Source: Sacculina carcini
Taxonomy: Eukaryota; Arthropoda; Thecostraca; Sacculinidae
Assembly: GCA_916048095.2 (NCBI GenBank)
Contig: OU696579.1
Coordinates: forward strand, 2,666,001 to 2,730,000
DNA: 64,000 nt
Direction of reading: 5' to 3'
The notes below the pieces were generated by a model, which saw only the letters and a program-made list of their open reading frames with translations, ran no database searches and was not told where the DNA came from. This document shows positions 10,029 through 20,740 of this stretch, piece by piece; position 1 is the stretch's first letter; every line of letters starts with the position of its first letter. Both the position numbers and the translations under genes were made by a program.

Positions 10029-13000
10029 GTATTTAGATTCTTGACCTACATTTCTGATCAATGCTTAATATTTAGTCTTAAATATACTAGTGAATATTTT
10101 TGTACCTATTTTGTATTTGATATTTTGTATTTTAGCATCTGAGGGTTGCATTGTGTATAGTGTTACGCGATAGCTCGTTCAGAGCGCGCACATAACAGAG
10201 CGGTGTAGCACATCAGATATATTATGAATACACAGTTACACTAGTACATTGAATATCACAAGGCTGGAGGCCAGCAAAACCGCGGCACATAATTCGTAAC
10301 AGTGGTGTAGCGAGTCCTCCACTGAAACAGCTACTGCACCGTTACAAATATCCTAGGTCAATGCGCGGCAATCGCAACGAGCACGTTGTCACAATACAAT
10401 GTGTCGGACGATGCTCGGGTCGAACTGACACAAGGCGAGCGAGACACAGAGAGTAGCCCTGTCAGTCAAGCTATTGCCAAAGTCCCAGTCCAACTGCCCG
10501 CGCACCGAGGCGACGGGACTTAAATAAACTTGGCCGTGCGTGTGCATCGACCCGACCGCGTATGAACATTGTAACACAATTGGCCAGACAAACAGACAAA
10601 TATAGCCACCCGATTGGTTGCTATGTGATCACGCGAGCACGTGGGCTACTGTGATTGGTGGAACTATTTGCGCAAGCTAACACATATACACAAGCTATAT
10701 CGCGCGCAAACACACGTTAAACACGTCTAACCTAAATCTACATAGAATATTCGAGAAGGCATGCCACACAAACGTAGTCACATGCAGCACATACATATAG
10801 ACACATACGCGCACGCATACATATACGCGCACGCATACACATACGCGCACGCATACACATACAACGTGCGTGTTTGCTGTTTGTACTATAGCGCGCTGAT
10901 AATTGTTATAACATTCACGTCTTTGATAAGTCTTCGTCGTCATTCACGTAACATAACATAGTCTTTGATAACATTGGTATCAAAGACGATACTAAATTTA
11001 TATATGCACACATTTCGATAGCATAAAATAAAAGCATGCATGCCACGTCATAATAGCATGTATCATGTGTTGACAGACGGCGATTGCTCGGCGTTATATT
11101 GTCGCGTGTGTTATGCCGAGTTTAAAAGCTCCACGCGACTGCGTTCTCACGAGTGAGTGGTCGATCTGTTTTTATTTCCGAAGTTTGCGCATAAGCATTG
11201 CCACACCGTTTTCTACGACGGCCAATTTATGGACAGAAGAATACAGCTCGCTTTCATGTGTGTGTTAAAGGCTCGGTCATGAGCGTTTATTTGTCTTTTT
11301 TGTACGTGCCCTTGTTTATCTACGTTTTCTTTCCGTTCAGGGCGTTTCATCGTGGTGTACGCTACCAATGCTTGCAGTGTGAGGCCCGATTTTGTCTTGA
11401 GTCTCAGCTGTGCCAGCACCAACACACCACCAGTCACTGTGGACAGGTGACATCGTGCGTTTCTCTCTCGGCTCATTTCTCACTGTCGTCTCAGTGATGG
11501 TGTCTTTTAGTATAGCACAGTAGTAGGGTAGCACCGGGGGTGCGAACAGTTACTAAGGGGTGCGAGGAATCCGGTGAACATTACAGAAATATGCTTTATA
11601 TATTTTATTTTTACAGGATCTTTAAGCTGTACGAATGAATATTCGAGTAAAATAGTTTTTTAGGTCGTTTGTATTTTTGTTTTTTCATATAGCTTCCAAA
11701 AATCCTAGAGTGGGAGAACTGACTTCTCATTTGAAAATGGCTAAGAACCAACGATCTCTCAGGTCTTTTGTCGGTATTCATGTATGATTTGTTTTTGCCT
11801 GTTGTTTCTTGTTTCATATACACCGAACGTCAGTATATGAACACACACGAGCGGCCAGGCGCACACTAATACACCCGTGTGCTTGTAATGTGCGAGTGTG
11901 TATGTGTACTTACTGACAACATCATAAGCAATATGGAGAGAGCCGGTGTCGTGAGATATGCTTTCGGCTGCGATATATTGCCTACATGTGATATATTGCC
12001 TACATGTGATATATTGCCGACATGCGATATATTGCCGACATGCGATATATTGCTTACATGCGATATATTGCCTACATGCGATATATTGCCTACATGCGAT
12101 ATATTGCCTACATGCGATATATTACCTACATGCGATATATTGCCTACATGCGATATATTGCCTACATGCGATATATTGCCTACATGCGATATATTGCCTA
12201 CATGCGATATATTGCCTACATGCGATATATTGCCTACATGCGATATATTGCCTACATGCGATATATTGCCTACATGCGATATATTACCTACATGCGATAT
12301 ATTGCCTACATGCGATATATTGCCTACATGCGATATATTACCTACATGCGCTATATTGCCTACATGCGATATATTGCCTACATGCGATATATTGCCTACA
12401 TGCGATATATTGCCTACATGCGATATATTGCCTACATGCGCTCGCGAACCGGCGCTAATTTTGTATGTGCAGTTTGCGAATTTTTGTTTGCTCTTTTTTC
12501 ACTTCTAATTTGTGATTGTCACGTTTACTGTGGGACACCATTCACAGGGCTATGCTCTGTATGAGTGAGCGTGTGTGTTTGTGCCAGGGCATTGTGGATG
12601 GGGTGGACAATAGAGCGTGGGAGTCGTGGCAGGCAGAGGGTGAGAGCGATGCTGTGACTCCGCCGCGGCTTCGATGGCCGTGCAGGCTGTGTGGTCGCAG
12701 CTTCTCGTCACAATGCCGCCTTCAAAAACACACCGGCGTCAAACACCCGAATCACGTGACTGCTAGTGCCACCAAAGACCCGGATCACGTGACTGCTAGT
12801 GCCACCAAACACCCGAATCACGTGACTGCTAGTGCCACCAAAGACCCGGATCACGTGACTGCTAGTGCCACCAAAGACCCGGGTCACGTGACTGCTAGTG
12901 CCACCAAACACCCGAATCACGTGACTGCTAGTGCCACCAAAGACCCGGATCACGTGACTGCTAGTGCCACCAAAGACCCGGGTCACGTGACTGCTAGTGC

Positions 13001-14016
13001 CACCAAAGACCCGTATCACGTGACTGCTAGTGCCACCAAAGACCCGGGTCACGTGACTGCTAGTGCCACCAAAGACCCGTATCACGTGACTGCTAGTGCC
13101 ACCAAAGACCCGGGTCACGTGACTGCTAGTGCCACCAAAGACCCGTATCACGTGACTGCTAGTGCCACCAAAGACCCGGGTCACGTGACTGCTAGTGCCA
13201 CCAAAGACCGGGGTCGCGTGACTGCTGGTGTTGCCAAATACCATGATCACGTGACTGCTGGTACCACCAAAGACCCGGGTCACGTGACTACTGGTGGTGT
13301 CAAAGACCGGGGTCACGTGACTGCTAGTGCAACCAAAGACCGGGGTCACGTGACTGCTAGTGCCACCAAACACCCGGGTCACGTGACTACTGGTGGTGTC
13401 AAAGACCCGGATCACGTGACTGCTGGTGTTGCCAAAGACCCGGATCACGTGACATCTAATGGTACCATACAGGTACGTATGTTTGGATTGAGATTGAATT
13501 TGAATTGGATGGATTGGATTTTCAGGGGTTGTGTTGTGATATAGCGTTACATGCACGTACTGTCATATGCATATTGTCGATGTGAAAGTGTTGACGGAAT
13601 GGAGATTGTGATTGGTGATTCACTGAGAGTAGAGTGTATTGGATTGTGTAAAGTGTCGTTGTATTGTGTCACGCTCTCAGACCTCATATATTTTGTGTTT
13701 ATCTGACGTATTGCTGCTTGTTGACTGTCACACGCCAGGACGACGACCACAGTAATAATATAACTGCTACTCGTGTAAGTGGCGACATCTGTACGATGGA
13801 TGTAGAAACTAACACCTCGAACGTCGCACCAGATAGTGCTGATCTTAACGAGTGCAGACGGCGACGCCTACACGTGTGCGACCTTTGTGGTCAGCTGTAC
13901 ACCACGCGACACCTATTGAGACACCATCTTTATGTGCACACTAATAACAGGTGGGACTGTGTTAGATTTGATAACGAGTATCTTGTACAACTGTGTCCGT
14001 GTGTGTATATACATAT

Positions 14017-14056
<40 letters not shown>

Positions 14057-14521
14057 GCGTTTCAAATGCACCCAATGTGCTTGCACGTTCAAGACGTCGT
14101 CTGCTCTGCACAAGCACACCAACATACACACCCGCGCCAAGCTGTACACCTGCCATCAATGTGCTCGTTCGTTTGTGCACTGCAGTTCATTCACACGGCA
14201 CATGCGAGCACATCGAGGTGACCAATGATTGCTATATATTTCAGCTCTCAGTTAAGGATGTGTGCCCATTACTACCATTCCTAACGGCAAACTTCACACG
14301 GAGCATTTTCGTTGACATCAGTGTGTGTGTGTGCATGTGATGTGTGTGTGTGTGTGTGTGATGTGTGTCTATGTGTCGCAGGCGAGAAAGCGTTCGCTTG
14401 TGACTTGTGCGGTCAACGGTTCAGTCAGTCGGGTGGTTTGCAGCAGCATTGGCGCGTGCACTCGGGCGAGCGACCGTTCTCGTGTGTTGTGTGCGCCGCC
14501 ACCTTCGCCACCGGCTCCCAG
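9983..14521 (+). CDS. C2H2 zinc-finger protein with coding minisatellite (seven exons)
   Basis: This is a probable nucleic-acid-binding nuclear protein; no orthologue is recognised. Exons: 9983-10028 (ATG start, MDTEDYCAES), 11077-11152, 11341-11446, 12588-13472, 13739-13950, 14057-14217 and 14382-14521. Junction phases 1, 2, 0, 0, 2 and 1 all agree. Seven complete C2H2 fingers are visible: finger 1 spans exons 2-3, finger 2 is in exon 3, finger 3 in exon 4, finger 4 in exon 5, fingers 5-6 in exon 6 and finger 7 in exon 7. A partial eighth (CVVCAATF) follows a HSGERPF linker. Between fingers 3 and 4 lies a 22-unit, 11-residue repeat (K-D-P-x-H-V-T-A-S-A-T). About 540 residues are seen. At least one further 3' exon is expected to finish finger 8; I did not find it. 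Confidence 0.85.
10029..11076 (+). other. Intron 1 of the zinc-finger gene
   Basis: It has mixed composition and includes a microsatellite of ACGCGCACGC/ATACAT type near 10790-10870. A segment from TGTTACGCGA (10161) to TTGTAACA (10576) resembles a solo LTR, but I see no matching target duplication. No further exon is evident. Confidence 0.4.
11077..11152 (+). CDS. Zinc-finger gene exon 2
   Basis: It encodes the first part of finger 1 (YCRVCYAEFKSSTRLRSH). The donor GA|GTGAGT leaves phase 2 and the next exon supplies the final histidine (H-x3-H). Confidence 0.85.
11341..11446 (+). CDS. Zinc-finger gene exon 3
   Basis: The acceptor has an ordinary pyrimidine tract (TTTCTTTCCGTTCAG). It completes finger 1 and encodes finger 2 (CLQCEARF, then H-x5-H). 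The donor is CAG|GTGACA, phase 0. Confidence 0.85.
11969..12440 (+). repeat. 18-bp intronic minisatellite, 26 copies
   Basis: Tandem units of TGCGATATATTGCCTACA, very homogeneous (variants TTAC for TTGC, one GCTATA, TGTGAT in the first copies). It lies in intron 3 of the zinc-finger gene. Because 18 is a multiple of three and no unit has a stop, all three plus-strand frames stay open (CDILPT, YCLHAI and MRYIAY repeats). I do not treat these as genes. Confidence 0.95.
12588..13472 (+). CDS. Zinc-finger gene exon 4 with repeat domain
   Basis: This 885-nt, phase-0 exon encodes finger 3 (CRLCGRSFSSQCRLQKHTGVKH) followed by 22 tandem 11-residue units. Acceptor GTGCCAG, donor ACAG|GTACGT. Confidence 0.88.
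12747..13466 (+). repeat. 33-bp coding minisatellite, 22 copies
   Basis: Units of 33 bp lie inside exon 4 and are in frame, each centred on CACGTGAC. Twenty-one units carry a CACGTG core; one reads CGCGTG. The first 14 units are nearly identical, while later ones diverge (TAGVA, TTGGV), suggesting recent expansion from the 5' side. The opposite strand is also open throughout and encodes only a shadow. Confidence 0.95.
13739..13950 (+). CDS. Zinc-finger gene exon 5
   Basis: Acceptor CACGCCAG, donor AACAG|GTGGGA (phase 2). An acidic, Asn/Thr-rich stretch precedes finger 4 (CDLCGQLYTTRHLLRHHLYVH). Confidence 0.87.
14057..14217 (+). CDS. Zinc-finger gene exon 6
   Basis: The acceptor GTGCAG follows a long (GT)n. 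It encodes fingers 5 and 6 (CTQCACTF... and CHQCARSF...), ending MRAHRG. The donor is CGAG|GTGACC, phase 1. Confidence 0.9.
14382..14521 (+). CDS. Zinc-finger gene exon 7 (3' end uncertain)
   Basis: Acceptor GTGTCGCAG after (GT)n. It encodes finger 7 (CDLCGQRFSQSGGLQQHWRVH) and the start of finger 8. A donor CAG|GTGGCT at 14521 is preferred because reading on breaks the C2H2 spacing and enters an ACAC repeat. If not spliced, the frame would end at 14665. Confidence 0.75.
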
Positions 14522-14677
14522 GTGGCTATCGACCGGCGCCACACACACACATACATACACACTCGCACACCACTGGTCAAGTGCAACACAAGCAGGTCAT
14601 TAGCACTTGTGTCTTCAACCACAAATCTTAGCCACACGGTCTCACCCATGCATTCCAACGGTTAAACAATGGTTAAA

Positions 14678-14995
14678 TGCCTAAGTGACAGCTGCTACAC
14701 GGGAAGAAGTCGAAGCTTATGAACACACAGGTGTGTCCCGTGCAGCTCGCTGCCACCGCAGAACCGACCCTCTCCACGCTATGGCGCCACAAGGACGGAA
14801 GATGTATTAGAGAGGGCCACCTCCCCAGAATGCATGGCACAACACATGACTGATATCTGGTACCATCATTTACTGCTGGGGGGACAGGGGCTGTGGATTA
14901 TAGAATTCGCCCAATGAAATTCTGTTCCGCCGGGATTCGAACCAGGGTCCTCCCGCTTGTGAGGCGGGCGTGCTTCCACTACACCACGCAGTCCA
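14678..14995 (-). mobile_element. tRNA-Val-derived SINE, copy 1
   Basis: On the minus strand the head (14995 downwards) reads GACTGCGTGGTGTAGTGG, CCTCACAAG and GGTTCGAATCC: A box, a seven-base CTCACAA anticodon loop (CAC, valine) and B box. A body of about 240 bp follows (CATTGGGCGAATTCTATAAT; GGAGAGGGTCGGTTCTGCGG). The second copy is at 42695-42990. Confidence 0.8.
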
Positions 14996-15298
14996 ACGGG
15001 ACAAAATACAGCGGGGAATATCTGATCTTTTGAATTAACGAATCTCCCGTATTGATCCAGCAGCTGGAGTAATTGGTTCAACACATCCACATCGTACACA
15101 GGAATACGGTATGATCAACTGTATGTGTGTGCGTGTGCGTGTGCGCTAGTGTCGTGTTCACATGGCTTCACGTCACAACGACAGATCGTCACGTGGCGTT
15201 GGCGAATGAAGTACTTGGTGAACCGGCCTGTCGTCTTGCGTTTCCCGTCGTTCACCAATGTGTTAGCGTGTTTGCTATCATCACACATAATGACACGT

Positions 15299-15337
<39 letters not shown>

Positions 15338-15692
15338 TACACTACTGTTGTGTTGTTTGTTGACAATGGTATGCTCGCGCGTGTGTGTATGCATGTGTGT
15401 GTTTATATTATCGCATTGTGGCCGATCATGGCTTACATGTTTCTGTTGCTTTAATTATTTTGGTAATAGACCGTTCAATATGCGTGTTTTGTTAAAGTCA
15501 ACATCAACATCCGCTTTGTTCAGCTCGTAACTCAGTTCCTCTATTTCACGAACATATTTTTGTTCAGTAGACTGATTTTGCACGAAATCTATCACTCGAG
15601 ACGTCTTTCGGCTAACATTAGCCATCCTTAGAAGTGAAACTAAGCAGAAATTCAAAATATTATTCGAAAATATAATACAAAACGTAAGAATT

Positions 15693-15740
15693 GTTCCTGA
15701 ACGTAAGAACGTTCGAACGAACGTTCTTACGTTCAGGAAC
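15693..15740. repeat. 48-bp perfect palindrome
   Basis: Two 23-bp arms, GTTCCTGAACGTAAGAAC plus GTTCG and its exact complement, separated by AA. It lies among GAAC/GAAGAA-rich DNA. A downstream CGTAAGAACACATTCCTGAA partly repeats the arm. Its function is unknown. Confidence 0.9.
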
Positions 15741-15809
15741 GAAGAACAAGGAACAAGAACGAAGAAGAAACGTAAGAACACATTCCTGAATATGGAGGAT
15801 ACTGATATA

Positions 15810-16182
15810 TACCGTAAATGCTCTTTTTATCCGACATGCCGGATTATTTTTCGACCCCCTGCGTATTTTGCCGAATTATAAGAGCCTGCCGGATTATTAG
15901 AGCCTTTCGGATTATTTTTGGTCACTCCGCACGGTAGGATTGCGCAAAAACTGCAACAACAAAAATAGTGCACTGATAACAGGGACGAGAGAAGACGCGT
16001 ATCTCCACAGTGTATTGTTCTGTGTAGTAATCGCCCACGTGTCTTTTGTTATGATGAAATCCCACAATCCATCTCAAGCGAGGACGAGCTCCAGCTTCAC
16101 GAAGGTGCCGTATTATTTTTCAACCCATACCTGAGGGTGCCGTATTATTAGAGCCTGTCGGATAAATAGAGCATTTACGGTA
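15810..16182. mobile_element. Palindromic MITE, copy A
   Basis: Ends are TACCGTAAATGCTCT at 15810 and AGAGCATTTACGGTA ending at 16182. Internal motifs such as CCGGATTATT and GAGCCTGCCGG are repeated in both orientations. There is no coding capacity. A (TA)n tract follows. Related copies are at 43470-43852 and 47200-47350. Confidence 0.8.
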
Positions 16183-16204
16183 TATATTTATATATATATA
16201 TATA

Positions 16205-19008
16205 TCAGTCAATCAGTTCGAGTAATTTACAATGGAGCACGTACAAATCAGCACCGCCTCCATCATCTTTAATCTGCGCGAGTCGTTTTCTCCCCGAATT
16301 ATACTCGTGTCCTGGTCTTGGTGGTCTTGCGATGGCTTCATCCTGCAGGTGGGCCGATTCTTTTCGACAGCATCGTTGTAGTGTAACCAATGTAGTGTGA
16401 ATTAGGGCCACCACAGGCACAGCGTTGCATTCATATTCATCCACTACATTGATATCTTGCAACTTGCCGGTTCTAGGCAGACAACTATTCTTCATCACTA
16501 GGGCTGTCAAAAGTTAATAAAGTTACTTTTTCACCTATAGGTCACTTTTTCATTAGCTACCTAAAATTGCATGAAAAAGTAGTGTAAGATAATTATTAAA
16601 ACAGTTATTAGGTTACCAAAAGTTACTTTTTCATCGTTAGGTTACTTTTTAGCTTTCAAGGTTACTTTTTTATCGTCAGGTTACCATTTGTTATATTTCT
16701 TGTTATTAGGTAAGTTTACCACGAAGTTTGGTGACTTTTTGCAGATAAGAGGCACAAAAACGGTATATATGAGGATGAAATAGGAAAACAGATGGAATAT
16801 TAGGTCTGAAGATCACGAAATGTCAACATTTCTACTGTTAGGATTCAGCAATTGATATTTATCTTAATATCCGTGCTACTCGATATTTATACGTTTTTGG
16901 GTACGCAGGATAGTGTAATTCCATTTTAGGAAATGTCCACGAACCGGAGGGTGTCGTGAGATGTTTGTAGCCTGGTATAGTACGATGTGTGAGCTTTCTA
17001 TACCAGATACTGCACTGTAGCACTTGACAGTACGCATTTACTTGAACAGGAATTTGCACGTGATTTTCGGGGCGTGAGATAGCGCCATTATCCCACATTT
17101 GACATATGGGAGGACGGGGGGCATTCACACATGCAGTGTTTACGCTACTGTAGTACGTGCTATTTGATAAAAAGTTCCACTGAAAAAATATATAGAACCT
17201 TATTGCGACCATTAATAAAGATATTTACATTTGCAATTAGTGTATTTCGCATTTGTATGAGCTTTCCACTTTAAATTATATTTTGATGGTTATGCTCCTT
17301 TTTTCGATGTTAGCTAAATTATGCTAAGTCACTTTTGGTTGTTTGTTGTAAAAATGGTACCAGATCGAAGAGAGGGTGGAAAAGTAGTACCAACTCGGAA
17401 AGATGATAAAAAAGAAAGACTGGTGTATTTTCTTCCTTCAGAACTGCAAACAGAAATTGACCTTTTTTGAAGGTTATTTTTAGGTTACCTTTTTATTGGT
17501 TATTAGGTTACTTTATATGTTCACAAACAAACAACAAACAAACCGTGTATTTCATATAGCGCACTAATCAGCAAAGGCGTGATAAACATGTGATAAAACG
17601 ATGCAAAAGTGATAATAACTTCAAAACTCAGGTTGTTTTTAGGTTACTTTTTTAGGTTACTTTTTTTCGAAAATAAAGTTACTTTTTTCTTATTTTTAGG
17701 TTACTTTTTGACAGCCCTATTCATCACCATGTTGCACGTTTTCAGTGGGCGGTAGTAGATGCCGAGTTGCACCTTGGCATCATCATTATATGCAAGTACG
17801 TTTTTTCTAATAATTCTCCAGATGGCGTTCTCATCAACTTTATATGCCGTGGACATGACGTTTTTATAATACAGCTCAATCACTTCCCGTTTCTGTTCTT
17901 CTTTTCTCTTCTTAATATATCTGTCAGTCTGCTTATACGCATTGTTTACCAGCAGCTACCGCACTCACTTGATTTCTGTGCTCGTTGAAGCCCAGCTTGA
18001 GCAGTGGGATATCGCCATTTTCATCAGTCATAATGACACTCATTTCGTATGTGTCAGGGCATTAGGGCACTCGCAACATTCATTCATCATCATTGGAGTT
18101 CATCCTTCAGACACAGTATCAATTCTTCTTTGGCACAGATGAATATGTTGTCAGCGTATATGTCCAGTTTAAGTTCAGAACTTTTCGCAAATGTTTTCTT
18201 ATAAATGTAAATCTAGATGTGCCCCATATAAAAACTCTCAAACAATACTCCAAGCGGAGATCCCATTGCAACGCAATCACATTGGACATAGATCTTTCCA
18301 CTCGGAGTGAAAAAATGGTACTTATTCGGTAGATATTTTTCTGGAATGTCCAGTTTATATTTGTTACTCTGATACAAGCGCTTGCATATTTTGTCTATTG
18401 TCTCCTCTACCGGAACGTTGGTAAATAGTGATTCATCATCCATGGTGTACATCCGATTGCAAGGACGTGCAACTTTCAATATTTTTAGGAATTCCTCTGA
18501 TGGTTTGACAACGAAGCTCTTAAGGATGTACGTATTAGGGATATTAACGTATTCAGATATTTTGCAAGCTTGTACGTGGTGGTGTTTGTCTTATGATTGG
18601 CCGAATAGGATACCTGTTTGTGTGCGGTTTTATGTTTTCATACACATAGCCTAACTTGTGGTCCCCTTCAATGATAGATAGATAGAATGAATGATAGATC
18701 TATTTACCAAATTATAATTTGGTTTGCCACACACTATTATTGCTTTTCCGGACGAGTTTGTTCAATCTGTTCTTGATTGATTCAGTTGGATTTCTGGTTA
18801 TCTTCTGAAACTTAGAGATGTCACTAAGACATTTTTTCTTCATAATCTGTTTTTTAATTGTTGTAGATTTTAATATCGGTAATTTATTGTAGCAATTATA
18901 TTCAGAACGATTGTGATTGCACAATAATAGCTGGGGATTACAATTTCGTGTATTATAATCACAAAGATGCCCATATACATGAGACACACACATATTAGTA
19001 TACAACAA
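16205..19008 (-). pseudogene. Penelope-like retroelement, broken
   Basis: Penelope-like elements encode a reverse transcriptase and a GIY-YIG endonuclease. On the minus strand, 19008-18712 contains FQKITRNPTESIKNRLNKL. From about 18660 to 18210 come PIRPIIRQTPP, MDDESLFTNVPVEETIDKIC and VAMGSPLG (RT motifs). Near 17880-17720 is VQLGIYYRPLKTCNMVM, typical of the RT-endonuclease linker. At 16500-16205 is a worn segment VDEYECN...ALIHTTLVTLQR, where GIY-YIG-type sequence is expected. Frameshifts and stops are many, and a 1.2-kb hAT-type element interrupts it. Confidence 0.8.
16499..17719. mobile_element. hAT-type non-autonomous element
   Basis: Inverted ends TAGGGCTGTCAAAAG and TTTTTGACAGCCCTA, with a perfect 8-bp target duplication TTCATCAC (16491-16498 and 17720-17727). 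It sits inside the Penelope-like element. The interior has many near-copies of GGTTACTTTTT in both terminal thirds and no recognisable transposase. Confidence 0.9.
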
Positions 19009-19169
19009 TGACGCCTACATACAAGTCCAATATGGTGAATTGAGCGTAAAATAAAAACATGAAATGGCAGTTTTTGGAGAGACTAAAAGAGTTGCGAGGC
19101 AGTTGCGCTGTCCAAAAAATGGCCCACAATCTACTCACTGGTGAAACACAACTGAACACAATACTGTAC

Positions 19170-19170
19170 G

Positions 19171-19203
<33 letters not shown>

Positions 19204-19217
19204 CAAACACAAACACA

Positions 19218-19262
<45 letters not shown>

Positions 19263-19275
19263 ACACACACACACT
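19170..19275. repeat. (AC)n microsatellite
   Basis: About 100 bp of AC repeats broken by AAAC and ATAC interruptions, on the plus strand. Confidence 0.95.
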
Positions 19276-19674
19276 GCCACACTGACGCTATTACCGAGTC
19301 ATGACCACAATGTTAATTCGCCACACTTGTTCGTCGGGAATGCAGTCTAGTAATCTTCTGCCAGGCTGTTCGCCAGCGATTCCAGTGGCTAAAAGTGCTG
19401 ATGAATACTACGCCATCTGGCGGCGGAGCGGTGAATCTCAATCACATATAGTCTTGTCTGCGGTGCTTGATCTGACCAGGGAAAATACAGATTATCGAAC
19501 AATTGAATACATAGGCACACAAATTATTCCAGCATGAAGCAAGCATGGTTATACCACAATAATTGTCCCATGTCAAATAGAAATTTGCGATAAATGTACA
19601 GTTATACACACATGCAAGGATTTTCACATTTCCAATGGGAGTACGAGAAGAGTTTATATAATATAATAATATAA

Positions 19675-19975
19675 TTACGCATTTAAACACAGCAGTAGAG
19701 AAGGCTGTGTCAGCGTGTAATTTTGCGGGCGCAAAGCCTCACGGCCCCGGCTGGCACGCCGCAGGTCCGGCCGCCACACACAGGTTTTCGCAGTCACGGC
19801 CAGCACAGAAAACTGTACGGCTGCGCACACACGAAACCCGCCTTGCGGCATTTGGGCTATCACTTTAAGAAACGAACCCATCCGTTTCACCTCGCCAGGG
19901 AATCGAACCCTGGACATCTCGTGCACTAAGCGTGCGTCTTAGCCACTCGGCTATCGGCACTCGGCTAGAAGAGTT
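19675..19975 (-). mobile_element. SINE family 2 with tRNA-like head
   Basis: The minus-strand head at about 19965-19880 has A box TAGCCGAGTGGCTAAG and B box GGTTCGATTCC, of tRNA-Leu or tRNA-Ser type; I cannot assign the anticodon. The body shared with 9010-9190 follows. It is a transposed element, not a functional tRNA gene. Confidence 0.7.
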
Positions 19976-20518
19976 TAACCATTAAACACATGCACGCACG
20001 CACACACACATACGAATACGCACACACACGATGATGTTGAACGGTGAATTAATCAGCTAGGACCGCTGATTCCCAAACTGGCTGCAGCGCCCTGAAACGC
20101 GCCTAAAATTGACAGAACTACTGCACGTGACCAATACGCGCGTGTATGAATACAGAGATGCGTCAACATATTGTTAGCTGTTAGTGTAAGGTTGACGTAG
20201 ATACGGTGCGCAATAGATACTGCATCAATACCTCCTTGCACTGTTTCAGCTTGTAATTGGGATTAGTCAAGTTCATAACGACAGCGTTTAAGTCCCGCGG
20301 CACTCACTATTTCGCCAAGTGTCAAAGATATTCATCGACTATTGCTCGTGCCTTCAAGTCTATTACTGTGTGTCATGAATTAGTAGACGTCAATGAAATC
20401 GCGAAAACTGCGTCCATGTTTCACACCGACACTCTAATCAGATTGTCAAATCTCATTTTGACGTTGACTAGCCTCGTTGTGATGCTGAAACAGTCTACCA
20501 CAGCTCGCGCAGCTCCAG
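19976..20518. other. Region 3' of the ATPase gene
   Basis: It contains AC-rich DNA near 20000. A plus-strand open frame (20257-20694, 145 codons) overlaps the last ATPase exon in antisense; I do not recognise its product and do not call it. I see no clear AATAAA on the minus strand. Confidence 0.35.
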
Positions 20519-20740
20519 TCAGCTGGGCGCCTGAGGCGACTGAGATCGCTGCTGCTGCTGCTGGACGACTGACAGACGAGAAGACGGCCGCGACGCCAGC
20601 AGAGGGCGCTGCAGAGGGGGCCAACTGCCTCCCGACGCGTTCAGCTGCTGCTGCACCAGTTTGTAGGCGTTTTTCGGCCGGCGCTTGCAATTGAACCAGC
20701 CGCGCACCGACCGAATCACCCCACCGCCTGAAAACACGTA
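20519..20740 (-). CDS. ATP13A3: ATPase exon S: C-terminus
   Basis: Acceptor GTTTCAG after (TG)n. It encodes a basic tail ([30 protein letters not shown]) and a Gln/Ser-rich end, stop TGA at 20521-20519. Basic residues followed by WPPL are conserved in the family. Confidence 0.9.
   Translation of the reverse strand, partial: YVFSGGGVIRSVRGWFNCKRRPKNAYKLVQQQLNASGGSWPPLQRPLLASRPSSRLSVVQQQQQRSQSPQAPS

Noticed and set aside
10161..10576. Solo LTR (TGTTACG...TTGTAACA)
   Set aside because: No matching target duplication and no second copy in the window.
11969..12440. CRISPR-like or protein-coding repeat array
   Set aside because: Units are contiguous without spacers, in an animal intron; it is a minisatellite.
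12708..13556. 282-codon minus-strand frame of SSHVTRVFGGT repeats
   Set aside because: Shadow of the coding 33-bp minisatellite on the plus strand, where fingers and splice phases fit.
14522..14665. Readthrough C-terminus of the zinc-finger protein
   Set aside because: It breaks C2H2 spacing and consists of an ACAC repeat translation; a donor at 14521 is more likely.
14921..14995. Functional tRNA-Val gene
   Set aside because: The acceptor stem is imperfect, it continues into a repeated body, and a second copy exists with the same body: a SINE head.
15455..15781. 108-codon minus-strand gene (MANVSRKTSRVIDFVQNQ...)
   Set aside because: It runs through the palindrome and a low-complexity stretch; no family match and no splice context.
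16859..17212. 117-codon minus-strand frame in the hAT-type element
   Set aside because: No transposase motif; composition is like the non-coding interior.
19880..19965. Functional tRNA-Leu or tRNA-Ser gene
   Set aside because: No clean anticodon arm, and it is joined to a repeated body.
20257..20694. 145-codon plus-strand gene
   Set aside because: It overlaps the last ATPase exon in antisense and matches no family I recognise.
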